A stretch of DNA of 64,000 bases, taken from positions 2,315,501 to 2,379,500 of the forward strand of contig NZ_CP117437.1 of the NCBI RefSeq assembly GCF_030687535.1, given 5' to 3'. This DNA comes from Pseudomonas sp. FP2335 (GTDB lineage Bacteria > Pseudomonadota > Gammaproteobacteria > Pseudomonadales > Pseudomonadaceae). Shown piece by piece: positions 34,627 to 42,343 of the stretch (its first letter is position 1; each line of letters begins with the position of its first letter). The notes below the pieces were generated by a model. The model saw nothing but the letters and a program-made list of their open reading frames with translations. It searched no databases and was not told the DNA's origin. The position numbers were made by a program, and so were the translations under genes.

Positions 34627-35556
34627 TCATCGATCCCAATACGGCACGGTCCCAAAACACTCCACAAAGTAATCAATCACCGTGCGCACCTTCAGCGACA
34701 ACCGCCGGCTCCCCGGCCATAGTGCGGCGATCTGCTGCGGCTCCAGTGTGGTCGCCACTTCGTATTCGCTCAGCACCGCCTGCAAGGTGCCGGCGCGCAA
34801 GCCTTCGCCGATCAGCCAGGAGGGGAACACGACCAGCCCAAGGCCTTGTTCGGCGGCGTGGGTGAGAGTGTCGGCGTGGTTGCCGGTGATCGGGCCCTTG
34901 ACGCTGTAGGGCGTCCAGTCGCTGCCGGCGCGGCGGAAGAACCAGCGTTGTTGGCCGGTGATGCCTTTGTAGGCCAGGCATTGGTGGTGGACGAGTTCGT
35001 CGGGGTGCTGCGGTGTGCCGTGTCGGGCCAGGTAGGCGGGGCTGGCGGCGATGCGAAAGCGCTGCGGGGCGAAGATGCGCGCCTGCATGCCTGAGTTGTT
35101 GAGCACGCCGATGCGAAACAGCAGGTCGGTGCCGTCTTGCAGCGGGTCGACGTAGGTGTCGGTCTGCTGGATGTCCAGTTGCAGCTTGGGATAGCGTCGG
35201 CACAGTTCGCCGAGCCACGGTGACAGGTGGCGCTGGCCGAACACCATCGGTGCGTTGATACGTACCAGGCCGCTGGGTTCGCTCTCCTGTTCCTGCAGGG
35301 CCTGGCCGGCGGTTTCCAGTTGTTCCAGCAACAGTCGCGCATGATGCCCGAGCAGGCGCCCGGCCTCGGTCGGGCTGACCGCTCGGGTGTGGCGGTAAAG
35401 TAACTGCTGGCCCAGGGCGTGCTCCATCAGCTGGATCTGCCGGGAAATGGAGGAGGGTGCCAGGCTTTCCCGGCGGGCCACTTCGGAAAAGCTGCCGTGG
35501 TCGAGCACCGCGACGAACAGGCGCAGCGCCTTGAAACTCAATTCATTCAAACCCAT
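34627..35556 (-). CDS. LysR-type transcriptional regulator
   Basis: A 309-residue protein with a canonical LysR helix-turn-helix (about 5-65: FVAVLDHGSFSEVARRESLAPSSISRQIQLMEHALGQQLL, then RAVSPTEAG) and an effector-binding domain (about 92-295). It resembles the CrgA/AphB-like subgroup with RYPKLQLDIQQTDTYVDPLQDG. It is divergent from the two YdcZ-type transporter genes and may regulate them; a tttgcgcaaa palindrome lies between. Confidence 0.88.
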   Translation of the reverse strand: MGLNELSFKALRLFVAVLDHGSFSEVARRESLAPSSISRQIQLMEHALGQQLLYRHTRAVSPTEAGRLLGHHARLLLEQLETAGQALQEQESEPSGLVRINAPMVFGQRHLSPWLGELCRRYPKLQLDIQQTDTYVDPLQDGTDLLFRIGVLNNSGMQARIFAPQRFRIAASPAYLARHGTPQHPDELVHHQCLAYKGITGQQRWFFRRAGSDWTPYSVKGPITGNHADTLTHAAEQGLGLVVFPSWLIGEGLRAGTLQAVLSEYEVATTLEPQQIAALWPGSRRLSLKVRTVIDYFVECFGTVPYWDR

Positions 35557-35579
35557 GCATCATGACTCCGTGCTGTGCG

Positions 35580-35590
35580 TTTTGCGCAAA
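35580..35590. promoter_or_regulatory. Palindrome in the LysR/DMT intergenic region
   Basis: TTTTGCGCAAA, with a perfect 10-bp palindrome (tttgcgcaaa), 24 nt upstream of the LysR start and about 90 nt before the DMT gene. It is compatible with a LysR autoregulatory site, but short and unproven. Confidence 0.25.
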
Positions 35591-35677
35591 GGTGTTGTCG
35601 GCATGCTCCCATTTATTGCATAGCACGGCCACCGGATAATGCGCGCCATGGTTCCTTTCTTGAAACGCAGGTGATGT

Positions 35678-36166
35678 ATGCAGGCAAGTTCTATCGAGGG
35701 TGTGGCGTCGGCCCGTCCGAAACATAACCTTCTGCGGCTGTTGTTGCTGCCGTTGGTGATCCTGGCGGGCATGGGCCTGTCGGTGGAGGCAGGCTTGCTC
35801 GGGCCGCTGGGCCAGCAAGTCGGGCATTTGTGGGCGACGTTGAGCATCTTTGGCGTTGGTTCGGCGATCTTGTACGTGCTCTTGTTGTTCAGCGGCCCGC
35901 AAAAGGGCCCGGCGCTGGCCGACCTGCCGCGCTGGCAATTGATCGGCGGGTTCCTCGGGCCGATGTACGTGGTGGTGTTGACCCTGGCTACGCCGCATAT
36001 CGGCATCGCGATGACCATGGTCGCGATTTTGTCCGGGCAGGTCGGCAAGAGCGTGCTGATCGACCATTTCGGTTGGTTCGGCACCGCGCGCAAGCGGGTC
36101 AACGGCGAGCGCTGGATAGCCCTGGCGTTGATTGTGGTGGCACTTGTTCTGATTGCACGAGGGTAA
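35678..36166 (+). CDS. YdcZ-type (DUF606) DMT transporter subunit 1
   Basis: A 162-residue membrane protein with about five hydrophobic segments after a short polar N-terminus. Family blocks include LRLLLLPLVILAGMGLSVEAG, PRWQLIGGFLGPMYVVVL and VAILSGQVGKSVLIDHFGWFG. The protein carries one DUF606 unit, and such proteins often occur as tandem pairs, presumably acting as a heterodimer. The substrate is unknown. The paired gene starts 4 bp after its stop. Confidence 0.85.
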   Translation: MQASSIEGVASARPKHNLLRLLLLPLVILAGMGLSVEAGLLGPLGQQVGHLWATLSIFGVGSAILYVLLLFSGPQKGPALADLPRWQLIGGFLGPMYVVVLTLATPHIGIAMTMVAILSGQVGKSVLIDHFGWFGTARKRVNGERWIALALIVVALVLIARG

Positions 36167-36170
36167 GGCG

Positions 36171-36626
36171 ATGAATCTGATTCTATTGTTGGTACTGGTC
36201 ATTGCCGCCGGTGCGGTATTGAGTGTGCAGGCCGCGATCAACGGGCGCCTGGGCCAGACGGTCGGCGTGTTGCGCAGCAGCTTGCTGACCTTTGCCGTCG
36301 GTGCGCTCAGCACGGCGCTGCTGATTTTCTTCTTCGAGCCCGCCCAGGCCGTCAGCTTGCTGGACGTGCCGAAATGGCAACTGACCGGCGCCTTGTTCGG
36401 CGTGGTGTACATGTTGGTGATGGTCGGCGCGGTGCCTGTGGTCGGCACCGCCGTGGCGACGGTGGCCGTGATCGTCGGTCAATTGGGCATGGGCATGTTG
36501 ATCGACAACTTCGGCTGGCTGGGCAACCCGGCGATTGAGTTATCCGGGAACCGGATTGTGGCGATGGTCTGTCTGGCACTGGCATTGGTGTTCATGTATC
36601 GCAGCAATACTCGCCAGGCCGACTGA
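36171..36626 (+). CDS. YdcZ-type (DUF606) DMT transporter subunit 2
   Basis: A 151-residue partner of the preceding gene with the same fold: LLLVLVIAAGAVLSVQAAINGRLGQ, VPKWQLTGALFGVVYMLVMV and VIVGQLGMGMLIDNFGWLG. ATG 36171 is preferred to the in-frame upstream start at 36153, which lies inside the previous gene; gggtaagg precedes it. About 15 residues of GQ-G---L-D-FGW are shared by both subunits, showing a tandem duplication origin. Confidence 0.85.
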   Translation: MNLILLLVLVIAAGAVLSVQAAINGRLGQTVGVLRSSLLTFAVGALSTALLIFFFEPAQAVSLLDVPKWQLTGALFGVVYMLVMVGAVPVVGTAVATVAVIVGQLGMGMLIDNFGWLGNPAIELSGNRIVAMVCLALALVFMYRSNTRQAD

Positions 36627-36640
36627 TGTGGTCAAAGAAA

Positions 36641-36742
36641 TGTGGGAGCAACTGTTGAGCTTTAGCGAGGCTGAGAAGGCGGTGGCATTGCTGGTAGAGG
36701 TGTTGGCTGAACCACCGCTTTCGCGGGCAAGCCCGCTCCCAC
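36641..36742. repeat. REP inverted pair, hybrid type
   Basis: Left arm tgtgggagca followed by a tttagcgaggctgagaaggc segment; right arm is the standard gcgggcaagcccgctcccaca. The two arms belong to different REP sub-types, so this is a mosaic. It lies after the DMT pair. Confidence 0.75.
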
Positions 36743-36862
36743 AGGTGATTGGTGTTGATGGATAGTGAGTGTTCGGCTAGAGATCGCCCAGGCACTGCCA
36801 ATCCCCAGTGGGAGCTGTCGAGCTTTAGCGAGGCTGCGAAGGCGGCGGCACTGCTGGTAGAG
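36718..36862. repeat. Composite repeat, copy 1
   Basis: About 145 nt, from tcgcgggcaagcccgctccc through the ggtgattggtgttgatgga linker to gagctttagcgaggctgc and ctggtagag. It is nearly identical to 49585-49726, linker included. The gagctttagcgaggctg module also occurs at 36657-36702. The rest of the stretch up to the AraC gene shows nothing recognisable. Confidence 0.85.
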
Positions 36863-36986
36863 AGGTTGCGCCGCAACCATAGAATCTCCCACACCCACAC
36901 AATCCCGTTCCCACATCGGAAAATAGCTCGGATTGTCGAGCGTCGCTGATTACCATGAGCACTCACTCCTGACTGATGTGCTCCCC

Positions 36987-37751
36987 ATGGCCCTGGCCGC
37001 ACCCCCCGACCTCAGTGATCATGCCGTTCCCGTGCAGCCCCTGGCACGCACCTATCCGCGTGGGTTGTATGTGGAGCCCCATAGCCATGACTGGGGTCAA
37101 TTGCTCTACGCCATGAGCGGCGTGATGTGGGTCGAAACCCCGCGCGAAGCCCTGGTGGTGCCGCCCCAGCGTGCTGTCTGGTTGCCGCCGGGGGTGGAGC
37201 ATGGGATTCGCGTGGTGTCGGAGTTGCAGATGCGCAATATCTACCTGCGCCCCGCATTGGCAGCGACGCTGGACAGCCAGGTGCAGGTGATCGAGGTCGG
37301 CGGGCTGCTGCGCGAACTGATCGTGACCTTGGTGGACGAGGGCGACAGCGGTGATGCCGGCTACTACGACGCGGTGGTGCGTCTGGCGTTGCTGGAATTG
37401 CAACGGGCGCGGCGCTCGCCAATCCGCATCGCCATGCCGATGGACGCCGACCGTCGTCTAAGCAATGCGTGCCAGGCGGTGATGGTCGCACCATCCCTGG
37501 ACATCTCCTTCGAACAACACGCCGCAGCCGCCGGGGCCAGCGTGCGTACCTTGTCGCGGTTGTTCCAAAGCCACCTGGGCATGGGCTTCGCCGAATGGCG
37601 TCGCCAGGTGCAACTGGCCACGGCGGTCGCGGAGTTGATCCAGGGCCAATCGGTGAGCAGTATCGCGCGCGCTCTGGGTTACTCGCCAAGCAGTTTCAGC
37701 GACATGTTCCGCCGCGCACTCGGTGTGGCGCCGTCGCACTATGTCGGCTGA
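36987..37751 (+). CDS. AraC-family transcriptional regulator
   Basis: A regulator of about 254 residues with a cupin N-terminus (YVEPHSHDWGQLLYAMSGVMWVETP, ALVVPPQRAVWLPPGVEHGI) and a C-terminal AraC domain (about 150-250: SFEQHAAAAGASVRTLSRLFQSHLG, SIARALGYSPSSFSDMFRR). The start is uncertain: ATG 36987 has no obvious ribosome site, and the frame is open from TTG 36933. Architecturally it is related to the AraC gene at 30846. Downstream are a XapX mini-gene and an oxidoreductase, its possible targets. Confidence 0.85.
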   Translation: MALAAPPDLSDHAVPVQPLARTYPRGLYVEPHSHDWGQLLYAMSGVMWVETPREALVVPPQRAVWLPPGVEHGIRVVSELQMRNIYLRPALAATLDSQVQVIEVGGLLRELIVTLVDEGDSGDAGYYDAVVRLALLELQRARRSPIRIAMPMDADRRLSNACQAVMVAPSLDISFEQHAAAAGASVRTLSRLFQSHLGMGFAEWRRQVQLATAVAELIQGQSVSSIARALGYSPSSFSDMFRRALGVAPSHYVG

Positions 37752-37839
37752 GGAATTGGCCGAAATCCTGAAGCACTTGGCCGATGCGTGAGGAGGGCGG
37801 GCTCTAGACTGAGCCCATCAACCTACAAGGCGCCACCCC

Positions 37840-38013
37840 ATGAACTACCTCATTTCTCTCGCCATCGGCCTGTTTGTCGGCGTGATCTACGGCGCCTTGG
37901 ACTTCCGCTCGCCCGCGCCGCCGGCCATCGCCCTGGTGGGTTTGATGGGCATGTTGCTCGGCGAAAAGCTCTGGCCCCTGGGTCGGCAGCTGGTCAGCGG
38001 TTGGTGGTCCTGA
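37840..38013 (+). CDS. XapX-domain small membrane protein
   Basis: A 57-residue protein too short for ordinary gene screens. It has two hydrophobic segments: LISLAIGLFVGVIYGALDF, then AIALVGLMGMLLGEKLW. The RSPAPPAIALVGLMG-type turn is the hallmark of XapX (DUF1427) proteins, whose function is unknown. It lies between an AraC regulator and an oxidoreductase on the same strand, 30 bp before the latter's start, and is probably co-transcribed. Confidence 0.8.
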   Translation: MNYLISLAIGLFVGVIYGALDFRSPAPPAIALVGLMGMLLGEKLWPLGRQLVSGWWS

Positions 38014-38043
38014 TTTCCCTTTTCCCTGCGATGGATATTGGTC

Positions 38044-39003
38044 ATGAAAGCACTGCAATTTTCCGCTACCGGCGACCTCAACGCCCTGCGCTTCGTCGAC
38101 GTCGCCACCCCGGTGCCGGGCGCCGATGAAGTGCTGGTGCAGATCAAGGCGGCAGGCTTGAACCCCAGCGATGTGAAAAACCTGCTTGGGCGTTTCCCTT
38201 ACACCACGTTGCCGCGCATTCCCGGACGTGACTTCGCTGGCGTTGTCGTCGAAGGTCCGCAGGCGTTGCTTGGCCAGGAAGTCTGGGGCACCGGTCGCGA
38301 CCTCGGTTTTTTTGCCGACGGTTCTCATGCCGAATACCTGAAGGTGGCGGCCAACGGCGTGGCCCGCAAGCCCAGCCATCTGAGCTTCGCCCAAGCCGCC
38401 AGCCTTGGTGTTCCCTACACTACCGCCTGGGATGCCCTGGAGCGCAGCGGTGTGGGCAAAGGCACGCGCTTGCTGGTGATTGGTGCCAATGGCGCCGTCG
38501 GCGGTGCGGCCTTGGCCCTGGCGAAAATCCGTGGCGCCCAGGTGCTGGCGGCGGTACGGCGCCCGGAGCAGGTTGAGGCATTGCAAGGGCAGGGGGTAGA
38601 CACGATTGCCCTGGGGCAGCCGGAGGACTTGGGTGCACAGGTCAACCGCGTGTTCACCGGCGGTGCCGATGTGATCTTCGACACCACTGGCTTCTGGCTG
38701 CCGGCGGCCGTGGCCGGTCTGGCGCCGTTTGGCCGTATCGCGATCATCGCCGCGCCGCTGGACGGTCATGTGCAACTGCCAGCCCTGGCCTTGTACCGCA
38801 AGGGCGGGTCGGTGGTGGGGATCAATTCGTTGCTCTACAACTGCGAGCAATGCGCGCGGATGCTGGAGCAGTTCGGGCGGTTTTTTGATGAGGGGTCGCT
38901 GCCGCTGCCGACGGGGTTGCGGGAAGTGGCGTTGGCCGATGGTTTGGTGAGCTATGAGGAAGTGAACAGCGGCAGTGCAGACAAGATCATCTTCTTGCCT
39001 TAA
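38044..39003 (+). CDS. Medium-chain dehydrogenase/reductase, quinone-oxidoreductase-like
   Basis: A 319-residue enzyme. ATG 38044 is preferred to TTG 38038. The GroES-like N-terminal domain (about 1-120) carries GLNPSDVKNLLGRFP and PGRDFAGVVVEG. The Rossmann domain (about 120-265) carries the nucleotide loop VIGANGAVGGAALALAK. The catalytic-zinc ligand set of true alcohol dehydrogenases is not evident, as expected for the NADPH:quinone reductase group. The substrate is unknown. Confidence 0.85.
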   Translation: MKALQFSATGDLNALRFVDVATPVPGADEVLVQIKAAGLNPSDVKNLLGRFPYTTLPRIPGRDFAGVVVEGPQALLGQEVWGTGRDLGFFADGSHAEYLKVAANGVARKPSHLSFAQAASLGVPYTTAWDALERSGVGKGTRLLVIGANGAVGGAALALAKIRGAQVLAAVRRPEQVEALQGQGVDTIALGQPEDLGAQVNRVFTGGADVIFDTTGFWLPAAVAGLAPFGRIAIIAAPLDGHVQLPALALYRKGGSVVGINSLLYNCEQCARMLEQFGRFFDEGSLPLPTGLREVALADGLVSYEEVNSGSADKIIFLP

Positions 39004-39017
39004 TGCCATTCAAATGA

Positions 39018-39038
39018 GGGAGGGGCGAGCCCCCTCCC
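39018..39038. terminator. Hairpin between convergent genes
   Basis: Stem gggagggg / cccctccc with a 5-nt loop (cgagc), without a T tract. It lies between the oxidoreductase (+) and the NUP gene (-) and resembles a minimal REP unit. It could terminate both transcripts. Confidence 0.55.
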
Positions 39039-39053
39039 ACAGCTTGATCCCTA

Positions 39054-40076
39054 TCAGGCCTCGGGAACGCCGTTTTCCCACGCCGACCAGTTCTTGAGGA
39101 TCGCCTGTACCAGCGGGTTACCCGTGCGATACAGGTTCTCCAGCGCCGGCACGAACCCACCCTGGTCCGCGTACTTCAGCAGGTTGTCCACTTCGCTGTA
39201 GCCCGGATAAGGCCGGTCGAAGTCCGACCCCGCTCGTACCACCGCCAAGCGTTGAATATCCACTAACCCTTCGCGGCTGGCGCGCAGCAGTGCTTCATAG
39301 GTGGAGTTGTCCTCCTGCTGGGTGGTGCAGTACTCGCCTTTGTTGTCGGTGAGCAGCTTGGTCCAGACTTCGGCGCGTTCACTCAGGCGTGTGCCGGAGA
39401 ACCAGGTATTGCCCGCCAGGGTGTCGCAGCGCGTGACCTGCGGCGGTTGATTGGCCGGGGCGGCCGGGTAGTGTTTGCGCCAGGCAGCGGATTCCTTGCT
39501 TTCGCTCAACTTAACCTGGTGCGACAGGGCAAACGCCTTGGCCTGCAACTTGGGGTTGAGCTCAAACACTTCGGTCTTGTAGTCCAGCGGCGGCTTTTCG
39601 TTCGGGCCTTTGGTGTTGATGCCGATGTAACCGGTCGGCCAATCCTTTGGCGCGTCCCGCGAGTCCAGTTCCCACTGCGTGCCGAACTCCACCAGATAGT
39701 GAGCCCAGGCCGCAGTGCCGATGGTGCCATGCTTGGGGCTGATGCCGGCGATCCCGGCGATCAGGAAGTAGCTCTGGCGCAAGTCGAACTTGGGCGACAA
39801 GGCCAGCGCCAGGGTCGACGCGGCGGCATTGGTCTGGCCCATGCCGGTCACCAGCAGGCAGACGTCCTGGGTGTTGCAGCGGATTACCGGGTATTCGGCA
39901 GAAAGGCCCGGTACGCGGACTTCCTGCTTGAGTTCCAGGCGATCGATCCAGGTCTGTGCCTCGGGGGCGAACATGGTGATCAGCATCACCTTGGGCTTGA
40001 TAGGCGCATCCGCCAACACCACAGGGGATAGCAGGGCCAGGCCGACGGCCAGCGAGAGACGGGTAAACAGTTTCAT
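39054..40076 (-). CDS. NUP-family purine nucleoside permease-like protein
   Basis: A 340-residue exported protein with signal peptide MKLFTRLSLAVGLALLSPVVLA. It matches the NUP family, which includes a yeast purine nucleoside permease although bacterial members are soluble: KVMLITMFAPEAQTWIDRLE, VCLLVTGMGQTNAAASTLALALS, FLIAGIAGISPKHGTIGTAAWA. This fold resembles nucleoside phosphorylases, so binding or cleaving nucleosides in the periplasm is likely. The start at 40076 follows aaggag. It sits 14 bp after the Tsx gene, forming a nucleoside uptake pair. Confidence 0.85.
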   Translation of the reverse strand: MKLFTRLSLAVGLALLSPVVLADAPIKPKVMLITMFAPEAQTWIDRLELKQEVRVPGLSAEYPVIRCNTQDVCLLVTGMGQTNAAASTLALALSPKFDLRQSYFLIAGIAGISPKHGTIGTAAWAHYLVEFGTQWELDSRDAPKDWPTGYIGINTKGPNEKPPLDYKTEVFELNPKLQAKAFALSHQVKLSESKESAAWRKHYPAAPANQPPQVTRCDTLAGNTWFSGTRLSERAEVWTKLLTDNKGEYCTTQQEDNSTYEALLRASREGLVDIQRLAVVRAGSDFDRPYPGYSEVDNLLKYADQGGFVPALENLYRTGNPLVQAILKNWSAWENGVPEA

Positions 40077-40090
40077 CCAAAGCTCCTTGA

Positions 40091-41038
40091 TCAGAATTGA
40101 TAACCGACGCCGGCGTAGTAACCCCAGCCGTCCGAACGGGCGCGGAAGTTGCCTTCGCCAAAATTCAACTCGCTGCCGTCCTCCCAGTTGCCGCCGTTGT
40201 GAAAGTAGCGACCGACCAGGGTGAAGCGCAGGTGGGTGAACGAGTACAGCAGCACGTTGGTTGCCACCAGGGAATTGGCGGTGCGCGCCGGGTTGTCCTT
40301 GTGCAGGTCCGAGCCGAAATCGTAGTTGGTAAAGCCGATGTAGGTCAGCGAGGCACCGTTGTCGAAGCTGCTGATGGGCACGATGTATTTCATTTGCGCA
40401 CGGTAGCCGTCCCACGAGTATTCATTGCTGGCACCATAGTTTTCCCACTGATAACGCCCGTAGAAATTCGCCGACAGGTTGACCCGCGAGTGAGTCTCGA
40501 TTTCGGTGCCCAGGCCGCTGTACAGCGTGTTGGCGCGGTTGGCCTGGTTGCTGCCGTGGTCGTAGATCCAGTCGAACGCCACATACCATTCCTTGAACGG
40601 CCCGATGGCCAGGCTGCGGCCCGCCAGGTAGTCGATGGAGATGCGCGGCTCGTGCTCCATGAACACTGGCGAGCCATGGTCCCACGCGCCTTTGTCATTG
40701 CTGTTACCGATGCCGAGGATCTTGGGCACGTCGATGTAGCCATACAGCTCGAACGGCCCCTTGCGGCCGAAGTACTCGTATTCCAGGTAGATGTCGTCGG
40801 ACGGCTTGGGGCCGAAGCTGATGTCTTTGCTGCCGATAAGTGTCAGGTCCTGATTGAACCAGTCTGACAGGTAAGCGCCTTTTTTCGTCGGGCTGGCTTC
40901 CGGGCTCAGGGTTTCGCCCTGTGCTGAGTCATCGACGGGGTTTTCCTGCGCCAAAATGGGTGCGCTGAGTACTCCCGTAACGACAGCCAGTAGCAGGGAA
41001 ACACCAAGGGCGCAGGGGTGCCTTGAAGTGGAATGCAT
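40091..41038 (-). CDS. Tsx-like nucleoside-specific outer-membrane channel
   Basis: A 315-residue outer-membrane barrel. It has a signal peptide (about residues 1-30), a short polar linker, then Tsx-family blocks: WFNQDLTLIGSKDISFGPKPSDD, YLEYEYFGRKGPFELYGYIDVP, FMEHEPRISIDYLAG. It ends YYAGVGYQF with terminal Phe. Tsx passes nucleosides and deoxynucleosides. It is first in a two-gene operon with the NUP gene. Confidence 0.88.
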   Translation of the reverse strand: MHSTSRHPCALGVSLLLAVVTGVLSAPILAQENPVDDSAQGETLSPEASPTKKGAYLSDWFNQDLTLIGSKDISFGPKPSDDIYLEYEYFGRKGPFELYGYIDVPKILGIGNSNDKGAWDHGSPVFMEHEPRISIDYLAGRSLAIGPFKEWYVAFDWIYDHGSNQANRANTLYSGLGTEIETHSRVNLSANFYGRYQWENYGASNEYSWDGYRAQMKYIVPISSFDNGASLTYIGFTNYDFGSDLHKDNPARTANSLVATNVLLYSFTHLRFTLVGRYFHNGGNWEDGSELNFGEGNFRARSDGWGYYAGVGYQF

Positions 41039-41112
41039 TGAAAATCCCTATTCGTACGCGGTTTGAACCCAATTCTTCGGGTCGTGGTGAACTTGGCTGG
41101 CAAGTTCGTCCC

Positions 41113-41124
41113 GCAAACGTTTGC
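41113..41124. promoter_or_regulatory. PurR-like palindrome before the nucleoside operon
   Basis: GCAAACGTTTGC, a perfect 12-bp palindrome with the central CG typical of LacI-family operators and close to the E. coli PurR core. It is 75 nt upstream of the Tsx start codon. A nucleoside- or purine-responsive LacI-type repressor is inferred, and its gene is not in the window. Confidence 0.55.
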
Positions 41125-41193
41125 ACAGGCTGTACCAACTTTGTCTATTGGCTTGAATAAGCAGGGAAAAAGCGTGATTAATCGACCTTTTGG

Positions 41194-42132
41194 TCAGAAT
41201 TGACTGGGTGTCATTGTGTCGAGGCGATTGAACAGATGCATCGCGGTTTCCCGGCGGTATTCGCTCGGCGTCTGCTGCATCTCGATGCGAAAGTGCCGGT
41301 TGAAATTGGACAGATTGGCGTAGCCCACTTCAAAGCAGATTGCCGCCACCGACATCTCGCTTTGCAGCAACAACCGGCAGGCGCGTTGCACGCGGAACTT
41401 GCGCATCAGGTCGATAAAACCGTGGCCGGTGTTGCGCTTGAAGAAGCGCGAGAAGCCCGGCTCGCTCATCTCCAGTTGCGCGGCGATCTCCGACAGGCGC
41501 ACGTCACCTGTGAGTTCGCGCATCAGGTAATCGAAGGCCTTGTTGATGCGCTCGGCGCTGCGTGCATCCAGGGTCGGCGCGTAGCACGGGCTGGCCAGTG
41601 CCTGGACGTGCTGCGCCGGGGCGTGCTTGAGGGTGTCGAGCAGTTGCAGGAACAGGATCAGCCGCTGCAGGCCCTGGGCGCGGCCGATGTCTTCCATCAA
41701 GGCTGCCGCACGCAGCGCGGTGTCGCCGTGAAATTGCAGGCCGCGTCGGGCGTGCTCGAACAGCGGCTGCAAGTCGCCGAGTTCCGGTAGGGTCTTGCGC
41801 AGGGCGAGGAGCGCGGTGCCGTCGAACTGCAGCACCACATCGCGACCGTGCAGGTGTTCGCCGGGGGCCAGTTCGCCAATCCAGTCGTGGGGCAGGTCGG
41901 GGCCGATCAGGGCGACATGGCCGGCGCTGAATGCACCGATATAGTCGCCCGCAACCAACTTGCCGCTGCCCTGGCGGATCAGGTGGATTTCAAATTCGGG
42001 GTGATGGTTCCAGCGCGCCAGGTCATAGGGGTAGTCGTGTTCGAACCAGCGAAAGCAGTGGTCCGGTTCGGGCAGGATCACTTCACGTTCGGCGGGGCGG
42101 TGCTCGAACAGCTGGGCGCGGCTGGCAGGCAT
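41194..42132 (-). CDS. mtlR: AraC-family regulator, MtlR-like
   Basis: A 312-residue AraC-type protein. N-terminal sensor region (about 20-110): FEHDYPYDLARWNHHPEFEIHLIRQG, GDYIGAFSAGHVALIGPDLPHDWIG. C-terminal DNA-binding part (about 200-300): RLSEIAAQLEMSEPGFSRFFKRNTGHGF and SVAAICFEVGYANLSNFNRHFR. The sensor blocks match the mannitol/polyol regulator MtlR of Pseudomonas, and the divergent gene encodes a polyol-binding protein. The name rests on both points. Nested inverted repeats lie in the shared intergenic region. Confidence 0.78.
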   Translation of the reverse strand: MPASRAQLFEHRPAEREVILPEPDHCFRWFEHDYPYDLARWNHHPEFEIHLIRQGSGKLVAGDYIGAFSAGHVALIGPDLPHDWIGELAPGEHLHGRDVVLQFDGTALLALRKTLPELGDLQPLFEHARRGLQFHGDTALRAAALMEDIGRAQGLQRLILFLQLLDTLKHAPAQHVQALASPCYAPTLDARSAERINKAFDYLMRELTGDVRLSEIAAQLEMSEPGFSRFFKRNTGHGFIDLMRKFRVQRACRLLLQSEMSVAAICFEVGYANLSNFNRHFRIEMQQTPSEYRRETAMHLFNRLDTMTPSQF

Positions 42133-42218
42133 GGCGGGGCTTCTTATGATTCTTGGAATCGCTCCAAAATACGCGCCTCGAGCGTGGCCGCGCTACCCCT
42201 GTTTTTGCCCGGGACTGA

Positions 42219-42263
42219 TACTTTTTTAACCCGCGAGTGACGGTTAAAAAAGTACCACTCGCG
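42219..42263. promoter_or_regulatory. Nested inverted repeats, candidate MtlR operator
   Basis: A perfect 13-nt pair (tacttttttaacc / ggttaaaaaagta) separated by 10 nt. Inside the spacer, cgcgagtg pairs with cactcgcg at 42256-42263. The two pairs interlock. This lies 80 nt before the mtlE-like start and about 90 nt from the mtlR-like start, fitting an AraC-family control region. Confidence 0.6.
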
Positions 42264-42343
42264 CGTCCGCCATGGGTTTGTGGGGGCTTGGCCAAGCTGC
42301 TGTAATCGGCCCTCAACAACAAAAACAACAGGTGGAAACCGCC

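Noticed and set aside
36641..36862. Regularly repeated GC-rich segments considered as a CRISPR array
   Set aside because: The units are inverted REP palindromes and composite modules, not equal direct repeats with unique spacers, and no cas genes are near.
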